Assembly (NCBI GenBank): GCA_928212115.1
Contig: CAKMRJ010005523.1
Location: forward strand, 145,797,346-145,861,345
From: Lactuca virosa
Taxonomy: Eukaryota; Streptophyta; Magnoliopsida; Asterales; Asteraceae
Direction: 5' to 3'
Length of the DNA stretch: 64,000 nt
In this document: piece after piece, positions 11,281 to 23,876 of the stretch
Layout: every line of letters begins with the position of its first letter
Position numbering within the stretch: the first letter of the stretch is position 1
Notes under the pieces: model-generated
The model's input: only the letters and a program-made list of their open reading frames with translations
What the model was told of the DNA's origin: nothing
The model's database searches: none
Translations under genes and position numbers: made by a program

Positions 11281-12469
11281 TTGGTATTATCGTGTGTATA
11301 AGATAAATGGGAAACATTACCTACTTTATTTCTTGATAGCTTGTTATTTATAAAGATGTATCGTCCATGTTGTGTGTTTAGAGGTCTTCGTATTCATAGG
11401 ATGGTAGTACATTTCTACTTACACTATGTATTGTCCATATCGTCCATGTTATTCATAGTATGGTAGTTTTTTGTACTTACAATCTTTATTTATTCCGGCC
11501 TTGGTATCTTAGAGGATCCTCCGGGTATGTTTTCCTTGGTTATTACGTATACTGAGTGGTGTTCATTTGGAAGATCATGTGTTTGGCACCAAATAGCTTT
11601 ATACATGCATTATTTTGTTGCCCAGATATGCATATACTACTCTTCTAGTTGGTTAAGCGTTTAATTTTTTTTCTGCTGGTAGGGTCCGCCATTATAAGTA
11701 AACTGACTATTCTAATATTTAATTCTGGCAGTACTTGACACGCTCACCAAAACCTAACGTTATTATTTTGTAGACGAAATTTTATAATGATGTTTTAATT
11801 GGACATAATTGTACTTGAAGCCATTACCATCTGAACTTTAACGGTTTTAATGAATATTTTGGATCATATTCTGTAACATTGATTTTAAAAATGTTTCAAA
11901 CGTTTAAAACGAACTTTAAGTCTTTTTGCCCGTATGATAGATGTTCCAAAAAGATTGAAATAACTCGGTTCACCATTCGACTGAAAGGTTTATTATTTAT
12001 AGCATCGAATTACCGATATGTATTTCTTTAGTGAAAAAAACCTTATAAAATAAATGATGGAATTACATGAACCAGTCATCCCACATCTGCCCACACCACG
12101 TGTTAACCTTCTCTACCTCCCGACTGGATGCATGCCTCATGATTCCACGTCCCTACATGCATATACTTCCACTATTCCTCTTTTCATGAATCATAAAGAC
12201 AAACAACTAGTTGATACTTGATAGGATGGGAGCTCATTAAAAGCCCCAAGTGATACAAATTTACAAATAAAAAAATACTTCATTATTAATATCCAAATTA
12301 AGTATAATAAAAAGACGTTTTCTACGAGATTTTTTTTTGTGCGTGTGTGTTTTTGCACATATATAGAATTAATGTGAAGTTTAACATTATTTCCATGATT
12401 CCCATCTTTATTACGACCTAATAACAAACAATATTAGACCGGGCATTTGGGTGGAATGAAAAAAAAATA
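11281..12469. other. Intergenic, nothing recognised
   Basis: AT-rich sequence with no credible ORF, no PBS or PPT and no repeat shared with the rest of the window that I could see. Parts near the start may be the tail of the gypsy LTR fragment. The frame at 12191-12427 (-) is AT-driven and featureless. Confidence 0.45.
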
Positions 12470-12635
12470 AGAAATTAAATATCCTCTTACTTTCCTTCCT
12501 ACATATCTTCCTACCCATTTGAAATGATGACAAATATATTAAAATATCATTAATTTTATCCAAATATGACATATGTCTTCATTTTAGATGAATAGAAGAT
12601 AAGTATGAAGAAAAAATAGGGGATATTTAATTTCT
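12470..12635. mobile_element. MITE-like inverted repeat
   Basis: About 166 bp flanked by AGAAATTAAATATCC (12470-12484) and its near-exact inverse GGATATTTAATTTCT (12621-12635). Complementarity continues imperfectly inward for about 40 bp (CTTCCTACATATCTTC against GAAGATAAGTATGAAG). This is the shape of a small non-autonomous inverted-repeat transposon. I could not identify a clean target-site duplication, so the superfamily is open. Confidence 0.5.
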
Positions 12636-12689
12636 CAAAAAAAATATATCATGTTTGTTTGTAATAAAGTAATGGAACTAAGGATTACA

Positions 12690-12955
12690 ATGGAATGTGA
12701 TTTTTTTTCGGGTGTTCGATTATCAATAATTATGCGTGTGGGAAATGATGCTTTTTTTCCCACTTTCTTCGAGAAGTATAATTAAATGATAAGGATAAAC
12801 CGAAATCTAAACTTGATCATGATATACATAGTTTAAATGTTCGTTAGACGTTTCTTGTATTTTCTCTCATCTTGTTGTAACTTTGTATCTATTGAATACA
12901 TATAATCTCTTTTTTGCAGAACAATTGAATATACGCCTCGGTATCATAGCGTTAA
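12690..12955 (+). repeat. Decayed copia LTR end and primer-binding site
   Basis: The segment near 12850-12925 (CTCATCTTGTTGTAACTTTG, then TATTGAATACATATAATCTC) looks like the R-U5 end of a copia LTR. It is followed at about 12940 by CGGTATCATAGCG, one step from the usual initiator-Met primer-binding site GGTATCAGAGC. It lies 60 bp upstream of a copia gag relic in the same orientation. Confidence 0.45.
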
Positions 12956-13002
12956 TCCCTCTTCATCTAACCATTTTTTTCTCTCATTTCTCGTCAAGGC
13001 CT

Positions 13003-13410
13003 TATGGCTAACGACTCAAGCACCGGAAGAAACTCAAGTACAAACTCTGTACCCACCCAAATGCCTAAGATCCTACCAAATCTCTCCTTATTGTTTCCTT
13101 AAACGACAACCTCAAACTCACACAATTTAACTATATGTCATTGGCTACTCAAATCAAGGCTCTTCTAATTAGGTATGATTTCTTCAAAATGATTGGTGGT
13201 ACTCTTGAAACCCCGACCGATCAAACTCGTGTTGCATACACCACATGGTTTCGCCAAGATAAACTCCCATTTGACGCACTACTTGGCATGCATGCTTGAC
13301 TCATCTTTAGTCACACACCAGTATAAAATTGGCTTATGGCATCGGTTTTTGAAAACTGAGTGGTCTCGGTTTTCATATTTCTCATCATTAAAGGTAATAA
13401 AGTAATTTAT
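13003..13410 (+). pseudogene. Copia gag N-terminal relic
   Basis: Translation from the ATG at 13003 gives MANDSSTGRNSSTNSV.., then NLKLTQFNYMSLATQIKALL and IRYDFFKMIGGT, then AYTTWFRQDKLPFDALLGMHA. This is the typical start of a plant copia gag: an 'N-Y-x-x-W/L-x-x-Q-I-x-A-L-L' helix followed by 'W-x-R-Q-D-K-L'. It is interrupted by stops (after GMHA and again near 13325) and no protease, integrase or RT follows. It is not the gag of copia A, C or E. Likely the 5' end of an older, deleted element whose LTR end lies just upstream. Confidence 0.6.
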
Positions 13411-13503
13411 ATGATTGTTTCTATGACATTTTACTGAAAACGAGTCACCATTGCAAATCAGACTTCACACATTAACATCGGTTTTACATAAAAAAAATGA
13501 TAA

Positions 13504-13830
13504 GTAGTGTGACGGCCAAAAACATTGGCCAAATGTCATCTTTTATAACGAGTTTGTTATTTCATATGTACATTAACCTTGCGTCGGTTATTAAGCGATA
13601 CATAAGGTGTTGAAGTTTCAGTTTAAGTGATTAAATCTTTTATTAAAATTTGTAACATGAAAAAACTCGTGACAACTCGTGTCATGATCGAAAACGTTGG
13701 CCAAATATCATCCTTTATAACGGGTTTTTTTTTATGTTATATGTATATTTACCTTTGGATATTAAGTGAGAAATAAAGACATAATAAATACATATAGGAT
13801 GTCGAAGTTTCATTTTTAAGTGATTCCTTC
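13504..13830. repeat. Two diverged direct repeats of about 165-180 bp
   Basis: Units beginning near 13504 and 13682 share 'GGCCAAATRTCATC', 'TTTATAACGRGTTT', 'TAT..GTTGAAGTTTCA / GTCGAAGTTTCA' and 'TTTAAGTGATT'. No coding content. It may belong to the same degenerate DNA element as the following tandem array. Confidence 0.5.
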
Positions 13831-14404
13831 TAGTTATTTAGTTTAGATAAATATAAATACTAAGTAAATAGGTAATATGTGTTTTGGATTTCAGTTTAAA
13901 CCCCAAATAAAGGACTTTTAGGCAATAAAAGACTTTTAGGTAAAAATACTTATTGACTTTTGGATTTCATTAGTTAAACCTTATAATTTTTTTAAAACAA
14001 TTCTATTAGTTAATTATATACATTAATTGTGCATGTTTAACACCTATTTTAGTTTATGTTGTTACAACATCCGGATATACATATAGTTAAAACAAATAAT
14101 GAAATACAAAAGACTAGAAAATGCATCCTAATAAAAAGCAGCTCAATAATTATTGTCCAACAACCGAGCTAAGGATTGCAACAACTAAAAACAACAATAC
14201 TCCTAATAAAAAAAAGTAGAATTTAGTTTATTTAGTTTGTATCATTGTATGTATGTTTTTGTTGTAATAACTTTATAATTATTATTATTCAAAAATATAT
14301 TATATTTTCGTTTTTGCGCATCATAGTAATAAAAGTTGGCCCATATGTGTGATTAATTTTTTTTAAATCATTCTACAATATAAATAATAATAATAACGCA
14401 TAAG

Positions 14405-15340
14405 TGTCAGCATAGATCATTTTTGTGACGGGTTAAACTTGTCGGTGTATGTAAACAATAGTATTGAGAGAGCATTAAACATGTTACTAAAAATAACTTA
14501 TGTTGATAGCTTAATTATATTTGTGTCTCCAAAAGTCAACAATGGCCATGATAATATTTATAAACGTCGACAATAAGTTAACAATAATCACTCTATATAA
14601 AAAAAGCACATCACTATAAATATTTTATGGTCACCATTTAATTGTCCAATGAGTGAAATTAATAAACGTACACAATATTCATAATATAATATTAAACATG
14701 TCACTAAAAGTTATCGATAATCATAATAAAAGAAATAACAAGTTAGTATAGATAATTTTTTATGACAATTTAAATTTTTATTTGTCAGTGTATGTAAACA
14801 ATAGTAATGAGGAAACATTAAATATTTTAGCAAATATAACTTATCCGATAGCTTAATTACATTTGTGTCTCCAAAAGTCAATAATGGTCGCGATAACATT
14901 TATAAACGGTGACCATAAGTAAACATTTATCACTCTATATGAGAAAACATACCACTATAAATATTTATGGTTACTGTTTAATTGCGTAATGAGTGAGTAA
15001 TGTACAGAATATTCACGATATACTATTAAACATGTCAATAAAAATTATCAATAATCATAATAAAAGAAATAACACGTTAGTATAGATCTTATTTTGTGAT
15101 GGCTTAAATTTTTGTTTGTCGGTGTATGTAAACAATAGTAATGAGAAAACATTAAACATATTAGTAAAGATAACTAATGTTGATAGCTTAATTACATTTA
15201 TGTCTCCACAAGTCAACAATGGTCACGATAATATTTATAAACGGTGACTATAAGTAAACATTTATCACTGTATAGGAAAAAAAACACGTCACTATAAGTG
15301 CATTATTAATGACGGTTATTAAAATAAGATATATATCCAA
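14405..15340. repeat. Three tandem diverged repeats, period about 340 bp
   Basis: The anchor GTCGGTGTATGTAAACAATA occurs at 14441, (one mismatch) 14784 and 15118, giving periods of 343 and 334 bp. Each unit also has 'GATAGCTTAATTA..ATTT.TGTCTCC', 'AAAAGTCAA.AATGG' (ACAAGTCAA in unit 3), 'TTTATAAACG' and 'ATCACTCTATA'. Very AT-rich and non-coding. The array is followed at 15290-15440 by CACTATAAGTG, TGACGGTTATT and AATAACGGG motifs, which look like subterminal repeats of a CACTA-like element. That link is a guess. Confidence 0.65.
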
Positions 15341-15479
15341 AAACACTCTACCATATAATGACAGGTTTGACCTATAATAACGGGTTTTTATGGGTTATTG
15401 TAACAATTGGTAAAAATATGTCAGAGTTCGTCGTTCAAACCACCGTGAACCCCTCTGTATTAGGACCTATCGTATGATT

Positions 15480-17115
15480 GTTCCATGTTTTATATGTAAT
15501 TGAATCTATGTCACTCATTATTGCACTTAGATTACTCCAAAATGCTCAAAGTTGACTACTGTTAACAAATAGAAAACAATTCACAAAATAAGTATTAATT
15601 AATGTCCTAAAATAACTTTTTTACATTGAGTATACTTGAAAGCTATAGATAAACAATTTGGATAGAATACTTTTTTACCTCTGTGTGGATATAAAGAATG
15701 TCCAAAACGGAGATCATATGAGAAAGTTACGCTCTTTTGAATTTATTAAACCAGTATTTATCTGATTTTTTTTAAAACGAGCCATGCACTGCTTCATTTA
15801 AGATAGCTACAAACTTCGTAAATTGTTTTTGAGCACGTTTTTGAACTCATACTAAGGTATATTATTTGATTTCATTCTTATGACATTTTTAATCCCGAGC
15901 AAAATCAGATTCGTAAAATATGTCGAATCATAACTAATTAATCATGAAACATTAAACACCATTCCACGGAGTTCTATATATCAGAATTGAATTCAGTTTG
16001 CATTTTTGAAATCATCACGACTATAAAGTCCCATAAATTACAAAGAGATTTTTCAATTTCTAAATTGTAATAACCAATTAAAACATTTGTTTTAAAAACC
16101 ATCAAGTAACATTCATTTGATTAAAACCATACAATGTCATAGTTAAGTTTATGAAACTGTGAAAACGAACATCTTCGATGCGTATGTACAGTCCTACCGA
16201 GCTCTTCTCACAAACGACCTGCAAAATGTTTAATCCACAACTATAAGCATAAAGCTTAGTGAGTTCCCCAGTATACGACATATTCCATCATACATACAGT
16301 GCACCCACGCAAGATCTCGACTCTACCGTCGAGCAATCAAATCTCCTATCCACATACATATATCATGCATAACGGGCCCAACTCTAGGGAGTATACGGTC
16401 CCAGCCCTGACTCCATTGTCAGGGTCCGAACCCTGGTCTTACATATAGTTGTTGTGATCCAACCATAGTCTTTCTTATCAGTGATGTTATCCAACAACAA
16501 TCTTTCATATCAGTGTTGTGATCCAACCATAGTCTTTCATATCAGTTGTCAGGGGCCAGATATTGTTCTTTCATACAATGCATAAAGTCATATGTATGCA
16601 TGAATCAGGTAGACAGTCGAACAGATGACCCACCTAAGAGCGAACAATCAGATATGAACATCACAATTAGGTATTAGACCAAAAATTCTCAGGCTATCCA
16701 ACTTAGACTATAAAATACCCAAGCTATCACTATCATATAATCATGTAACATAAACACATAGCAAATACTAGTATGTCCAGACCCTTAGCAACTACCCTTC
16801 CCTAGTTCCGTGTTCTTGATCACTTCACAATTAAGTCTTTCGTTGATCAAACATATATACTCCTGATAACTGGTCTTCCCTAGTTACCCGAATCAAACGT
16901 AACTCCTAACAGTATCATACGATCAACAGGCAGAACCCTACTGGTCTAACATACAATGACACTACGTGTTCCATACTGCACACACATACAAAGGAGTTAT
17001 CCTGGCCACTAACATACTTGTGCTCTAACAGTACCTCTTGCCACACTCTTCCCGGCCGTCAGCGGAAACGCCAGGCAGTGCAACGTAGGGATGTTGGTTC
17101 TCAGTCCTTGAACAT
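15480..17115 (-). repeat. Ty3/gypsy LTR fragment, minus strand
   Basis: The reverse complement reads as a chromovirus-type LTR. The box 'GGGGAACTCACTAAG..TTATGCTTATAG' and 'GTTGTGGATTAAACATTTTGCAG' (from about 16275 down to 16215) parallels the plus-strand fragment at 10990-11030, and 'GTTCGACTGTCTACCTGATT' (about 16622 to 16603) parallels 3810. It stands opposite in orientation to the gypsy gag that starts at 17204, so it is not that element's 5' LTR. Ends are approximate. Confidence 0.55.
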
Positions 17116-17203
17116 ATATTGAACAGTACAATAACATAATATGTAACATAAACGTCTATTTTATTTATAGATAAAATGTTACATCATATTTTTAGGGTTC
17201 CTA

Positions 17204-18238
17204 TTACAGAAGCCCCCGACTTTTGATGGAGTGCAGGACCCGATCGTTGCCATGAGGTGGTTATCTGATGTGGAGGGGTGTTTTTTCACTTACTTATGCC
17301 CTGCGGACTAGAAGGTCAGATGTGCTCTGAACCTTTTGAGGACCGGAGCGAAGGATTGGTGGAAGCTTGCCGCTAGTTCATTTTTTGAGGAGCAGAGAGC
17401 TGTTGTGTCTTAGGAGCAGTTCTTAGAGATATTCTGCTCCCGTTATGTATCGCTGGTGGAGCGTAAGAGGCTGGCGCAAGAGTATTTGGATTTGAGGCAG
17501 GGATCAGAGACAGTGACAGAGATCACCAAGATGTTCACAGAGAGGGCTATGTTCTGCCCTGAGTTTGTTGCATCTGAGCAGGCTCAGATGACCCATTACT
17601 TGAGCATGCTCAAGATGGAGATTAGACAGTTTGTTTCTACTCAGCATTATGGTTCATTGTTAGATATGCAGGAGGTTGCCAGACAGCGTGAGATTGAGAT
17701 TGATTTGCAAACGAGGGAGTCGAGACCGGCCCGGTGCAGTCGCAGCCTGCATCGAAATGGTTTAGGGTCGCTTATTCTAGGTCGGGGAGTCAGAGGGGCC
17801 GAACTTGTGGGAAGTGCAGCAAGGTGCATGATGAAGCTTGTCGATCTTCTTCGGGTTGCCACAAATGTAGCAAGCAGGGCCACATTGCGAGGGACTATCG
17901 GCAGCAGACTCCAGCGTCCGGCATCAGACTCTACTACCATTGTGATCAAGTGGGCCATATGAAGGCACAGTGTCCCTTGCTCGCTGCCAATCCGGTGCAG
18001 ATTCCAGCGCCGGCTACTTTCAGGATCACTGACGGGAGTCAGGGCAGAGCGGAGCCCCCGAGGGCTCGAGGTCGTGCTTTCTAGCTTACTGCCGAGGAGA
18101 CCAAAGCAGCTCCAGATGTTATGACTGGTATGTTTCTATCCATTATTCTTCTGATTGTGTTTTATATTATGCTTATATGTGTACCTCTGTTAGGTACGTT
18201 CCTAGTGAACTCTTTTCCTGCTCTAGTGTTGTTTGACT
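17204..18238 (+). pseudogene. Gypsy G gag with zinc knuckles
   Basis: Starts in mid-gag with KPPTFDGVQDPIVAMRWL, the retrotransposon gag domain. Helices include RCALNLLRTGAKDWWKL and VERKRLAQEYLDLRQG. In-frame stops fall at CPAD* (about 17308) and VVS*EQF (about 17410). A frameshift near 17715 leads to the nucleocapsid part, with CHKCSKQGHIARDY (final Cys replaced by Tyr) and YYHCDQVGHMKAQC (first Cys replaced by Tyr). After a stop at 18082 the frame runs into the protease start FLVNSFPALVLFD, where copia C interrupts at 18239. Gag packages element RNA. This copy is dead. Confidence 0.8.
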
Positions 18239-19005
18239 TGTTGGGTTTTGAGCAAACTAACACTCCTAAGGTGTTCATACAACCCTAGAAACCTTGGATC
18301 TATGTTTGTCTAAAATACATGCAAAATAATTTTCCAAGCTTCATAACCTATCTAGCATACATGGGGTACTTTTAAACATAAAAGATACTAGAAGAATTAC
18401 ATACCTTTGTTAGTGAGTTGATTCCTTGAGATTTTGAGAGCCAAGCACCAATAATGTGAATGCCTCAAATGGAAATCACAAATCACCACAAACTTGGAAA
18501 ACTTATGAGAGAGTATCCAATCACTCTAGAAATTCGGCCACACCTTATGCACACACATAGTGTGTTCTCAAGCACCATAAGCCTCTTTATATAGTGTAGA
18601 TGATTAGGGTTATGAACCATGCAAACCCTAATAACCCATGTCTTTTCCTATTCCAAGGATCCATGGGTTAAAAGCTCCATGGATCATCCATGGACTCCCA
18701 TTCAAGCTTAGCCCATTTCCTTATGAGTGTTAGCCCACACTATATAAGTACAATAGCCCATTATTTAATTAGTCACCTTATGATCACTAAATTAATTCAT
18801 AATTAATTTAAGATCAATACTAATTAAATAATACAATTTCATATTAATATATTATAACTTATAATATATTAGTAGGCCGCAAATATACTCTTCTCATAAT
18901 GTTATCCATATAAATAGTTCGGGTGAAGTGCAACCCAAATGGACCATGCCGGGTCGGGTCAAGTATATACCAAATAAGTTATGGACTTAGACACCTTATC
19001 CAACA
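18239..19005 (-). repeat. 3' LTR of copia C
   Basis: 767 bp. On the plus strand it runs from TGTTGGGTTTTGAGC to TTATCCAACA. Near-identical to 25390-26158; by-eye differences include one CA unit in the CACACA run near 18550 and scattered transitions. Confidence 0.92.
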
Positions 19006-19843
19006 GTCTCCCACTTGGATAAGTCTGATAACTGTATTTGCCTATATAGCTTCAGGAACCAACCGACAATCGTAGCTCTCGAAAACTCTGTTGAACTATG
19101 AAGCGCCATTTTAGATAAGTGATCACATAATCCTCTGCTCTCATGATATCAGCCGGACAAATACATGGAACAATGTCTACTTATTGTCCAGCAGTTTGTT
19201 TCCCGATTTCCGATTTGTTTGACAAAGAACTTAATCGAACACATCAATTTAGTTCTGACCGGGCCCGGTACATAGGTCAAAACAAAATCATCGAGGGGCC
19301 CAGATATCGCTTCTATTTCTAGAAGGAACAGATAAACTTCGACTCATATGCTTGTTCTACTACTCATTGAATTGCACACAAAGGCACGTTTTATAACATC
19401 AAGTTACTGATGCGTTTACGTGCAATCAATGCACAACCAACTCATAGGTAACAACTCATATCTCTAGGTTTGAAGACTTATATGATATTACCGTCTCACG
19501 ATCACTCGAGATAAATTCCATGAAGTGATACAAGTGAGCATGGGTTTATTCCAATACTCATAACTTATGAGTACTCATGAATGTTGTAGCAACCATTGCT
19601 ATGGCTAAACACCTTTAGTCATCTACAATCCCAATTCATGACAGTCTTGATTCATACCTACTTCCGACATATGACCGACTGTGGAGAGTTTGAATAAACT
19701 TATTATTCTGGAAGTCAAAACATGCAAAGCTGAAACAATAGTAAATAATTGACAATGATAGCAACACCTTACTCATAAATAAATCACAACTTTTATTCAT
19801 CATCAAACGTCGATTACATTTTACAAGTTTTAGTAATAACTAT
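19006..19843 (-). promoter_or_regulatory. 3' noncoding tract and polypurine tract, copia C
   Basis: The polypurine tract is at 19006-19016 (AAGTGGGAGAC on the minus strand). The tract up to the pol stop matches the 3' noncoding regions of A and D. It keeps a long-range pairing TTTGAC/GTCAAA (19218-19223 with 19276-19281) enclosing an inner stem AGAACT/AGTTCT (19226-19231 with 19251-19256). The inner stem is perfect here, while A and D have different bases at these positions. Confidence 0.7.
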
Positions 19844-22800
19844 CTAATCTGTAAAACTAATATCGTCCCTCAGCCCGATGCGTCTCGCATGCTGCAAATG
19901 CTTCACCCTCGTCAGTCCCTTCGTAAGGGGATCCGCAGGTTCTCATCTGACGATACCCTCTTTGCCACGAGGAGTCCCTCTTCTATCTTGTGTCTTATGA
20001 AGTGATATTTTCTGTCAATGTGTCGGGATCTGCCATGATCTCTTGGTTCCTTGGCTAAGGCAACCGCACTATTGCTGTCACAGAAAATCTCCATAGGCTC
20101 CTTAATAGCTGGTACAACTCCAAGGTCTCCGATGAAGTTCCTCAGCCATATCGCCTCCTTTGCCGCTTCACTCGCTGCTATGTACTCTGATTCACAAGTC
20201 GAATCAGCTACAGTCTCCCGTTTGGAACTCTTCCAAGTGATTGCCCCTCCATTTAAGGTAAAGACCCAGCCCGACTGAGAGCGGAAGTTATCCCTATCAG
20301 TCTGAAAGCTAGCATCACTATACCCTACTACTCTCAAGTCATCACTCCCACCAAGGGTAAGGATCCAATCCTTAGTCCTCCACAGGTACTTGAGAATATT
20401 CTTTACCGCAGTCCAATGAGCCTTGCCAGGGTTCCCCTGATATCTGCTGACCATGCTCAAAGCGAAGGCCACATCAGGACGGGTACAAGTCATAGCATAC
20501 ATGATCGAGCCAACAGCGGAAGCATAAGGTAATCGACTCATCTCAGCTATCTCATCTTCTGTACTCGGGCTCTGAGCCTTGCTCAGTTTGGCATTGCTTT
20601 GGATCGGTAATTCTCCTTTCTTGGAATTCTGCATGTTGAACCTTTTCAACACCTTATCCAAGTAGATACTCTGACTAAGTCCAATTAGTCTTTTACTCCT
20701 TTCTCTTAATATCCTTATCCCTAGGATATAGGCAGCTTCTCCAAGGTCCTTCATAGCAAAGCACTTCCCAAGCCAGGACTTAACCTCCTGCAAGGTTGGG
20801 ATGTCATTTCCTATGAGTAGTATGTCATCCACATACATTACCAAAAAGCTAACTATACTCCCACTAGCTCTGACATACACGCAGGACTCATCTTCACTTC
20901 TTGAGAAACCAAACTCTTTGACCTTCTCATCGAAACAAAGATTCCAACTTCGAGATGCTTGTTTCAATCCATAAATGGATTTCTCAAGCTTGCATACTCT
21001 ATTGGGGTACTCTGCACTGACAAAACCCTCTGGCTGATTCATGTAAACATCCTCAGCCAACTTTCCGTTAAGGAAAGCGGTTTTGACATCCATTTGCCAT
21101 ATTTCATAATCATGAAATGCAGCAATGGCTAGCATAACCCTAATAGACTTAATCTTTGCTACTGGTGAAAAGGTTTCATCATAATCAATACCCTGAGTCT
21201 GAGTAAAACCCTTCGCAACCAGTCGAGCCTTATAAGTGTGCACCTTCCCATCCATGTCGGTCTTCTTCTTGAAGATCCATTTGCACCCGACTGTCTTACG
21301 GCCTGGTACATTGTCAACCAAGTTCCAAACTTGATTGTCATACATGGACTGTATCTCGCTGTCCATAGCCTCCTTCCATTTAGCAGACTCTGGGCCTGCC
21401 ATGGCTTCCTTAACACTGTTAGGTTCATCCAGATTTACCAGTGTACTGTCACTGATAAATGTATCACCTTCCGTAGTAATATGAAATCCATAATAAAACT
21501 CAGGTGTGTTCCTAACCCTTGTGGAACGCCTCGGAAGTATAGACTCGTCAGCTGGATCAACAGGAATTTCCTCCTCAAGTTGATTGCTAGTGTCTGAGGT
21601 TCCTTCACCAATTGAGTCTTGAATTTCTTCAAGGTCAATTTGCCTCCCACTGTCTCCTTGGTTTATAAATTCTCTCTCTAAAGACCCCTCTCCTAGCCAT
21701 AAACACCATATTCTCACTGGGTTTGTAGAAGAGGTAACCAAAGGATTTTTGTGGGTAGCCGATGAAAATACACCTTTCACTTCGAGGTTCGAGCTTGTCA
21801 TGAGTCTCGCGCCTCACGAAAGCCTCGCAACCCCAAATCTTGATATGGTCCAAATTGGGAACTTTCCCAGTCCACATTTCATGAGGTGTTTTGGCAACCT
21901 TCTTTGTAGGGACTAGATTAAGGATGTGGGCGGCAGTCTCTAAGGCATACCCCCAAAAAGATTGGTAGCGAAGCTCGAGTCATCATAGAGCGAACCATGT
22001 CCAACAAAGTTCGATTACGCCTCTCAGCTACACCATTCAGCTGTGGTGTCCTGGGAGGTGTCAATTGTGAGACAATCCCACACTCCTTAAGATAGTCGAG
22101 GAACTCAGTACTAAGATACTCACCACCTCGATCGGATCGAAGCATCTTAATGTTCCTGTTCCTGCCCAATTGATTTTCTACTTCCTGTTTAAACTCTTTA
22201 AACCTTTCAAAAGTTTCTGACTTATGTTTGATTAAGTAGACATAACCATATCTACTAAAATCATCAATAAAAGTCACATAATAGCGATTAGCATCCCTTG
22301 TGGCGGTTTTGAATGGTCCACATACATCAGTATGTATAAGGTCCAACAAACCCTCACCCCTTGCACAAGTACCAGTGAAGGGTGATTTTGTCATTTTTCC
22401 AAGTAGACAAGACTCACAACTATCATCCGACTTGAGGTCGAACGACTCCAAGACTCCATCCTTTTGGAGCTGGCCTATGCGTTTCTTGCTTACATGTCCA
22501 AGACGACAATGCCACAAAGATGCTTTATCCAAGCTAGTAGAAGAATCAATACATAATACATTATTTCCTAAATTATCTACAACCGATACAGCTTCATACA
22601 CACCATCACAAGGTAATGCTTTAAAATAAAGAACATTATTAAAGAAAGCATTAATACTACCAACTTCATTATCAAAAGAAAAGGTAAAACCTTGTTTGTA
22701 CAAAGCATGAAAGGAAATAATATTCCTCGCCATTTCAGACGAGTACACACATTTATTCAAATCTAACTTTAACCCACTATCTAGCAACAAAGTATAAACT

Positions 22801-23876
22801 CCAATCTTGGCAACAGGTGCAACCTTCTTGTTCCCCATGATTAAGTTTATCTTTCCGTGCTCCACATCCTCACTTCTTCTTAGGCCCTGCAAGTCACAAC
22901 AGATGTGAATACCACAACCTGTATCAAGAACCCCAAGAATTAGAATATGGTGAGTTATTAGACAATATAGTGTAAATACCTGCATGGGATGGTTTCACTT
23001 TCCCATCCTTGACATCCTGCAAGTACTTTGGGCAGTTTCGCTTCCAGTGCCCTTATTTTAACAGTAGAAGCATTCAGCATCCTTAGGGATGGCAGAAGGA
23101 GTGATAGAACCACCTTTGGTTCCAGATGAGGAGCCTTCAAGGGACTTTCTCTTGGTACCCTTCGAAGGGTGCTTCCTCTTCCTCCCTTTGCCTTGCCCGA
23201 TAGCCAAAACAGGGGTAGTAGTAGGAGTAGGAGTAGCAACCAACTTACTCTTAAGACCACTTTCGGCAGTCTTCAGAAGTCCTTGAAGCTTACTGAGTGT
23301 GACTTCCTCCTTGTTCATGTGGTATGTCATACGAAATTGATCATAACACGAGGGCAAGGAGTGCAAAATGATATCAATTGCCAACTCCTCAGGGAAGTTC
23401 ACATTCAGTTTCATTAGATGGTCCACATACCTTTGTATTTTCTGCATGTGGCTCGTGATTGGTTCGCTATCCTTCATACGGGTAGTGATCATGGATGAGA
23501 TTATTTCATACCGCTCTTGACGAGCACTCTGATGGTACCTTTCCATCAGATCCTGATGCATCTCAAAAGGGTAATAGTCCTCATAGGACTTTTGGAGTTC
23601 AGCTGTCATGGTGGCCATCATGATGCATGCCACCTTGGTGGCATCTCTTTCATGTGCCTGATACTCAGCGACCTCCTCAGGAGTAGCAGTGGACTCATCA
23701 AGCTCCTTTAGCTCCTTATCGAGGACATATTCCTTGTCCTCGTAACGAGTGACCATCCTGATGTTCCGGATCCAATCCATGAAGTTGGAACCATCAAAGA
23801 TGACCCTCCCACAAAGGTTCATGAGGGAATAGGAGCCAGTAGGGTTAGAGCCCGAAGCATTGTTGTTGGAAGACAT
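19844..23876 (-). pseudogene. Copia C gag-pol, frameshifted
   Basis: Begins MSSNNNASGSNPTGSYSLMN at 23876. Gag is open to the knuckle CFYC, where a TAA stop and a missing base (about 23048) break the CCHC motif. An extra G near 22931 restores frame at the protease, VLDTGCGIH. Integrase carries HTDVCGPF, SDRGGEY and NGVAERRNR. Frameshifts follow at about 21962 (two bases lost) and about 21675, just before the linker GDSGRQIDLEE. RT (YVDDILLIGND) and RNase H (GYSDASF, TCESEYIAAS) lie in one open run to about 19935, where one base is lost, so the true C-terminus (...DDIS.. then TAG at 19846-19844) is out of frame. Closest to A and E in this window. Confidence 0.9.

Noticed and set aside
15480..17115. 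5' LTR of gypsy element G
   Set aside because: It is gypsy LTR-like but in the opposite orientation to the gag at 17204, and its sequence does not match G's 3' LTR start at 37236.
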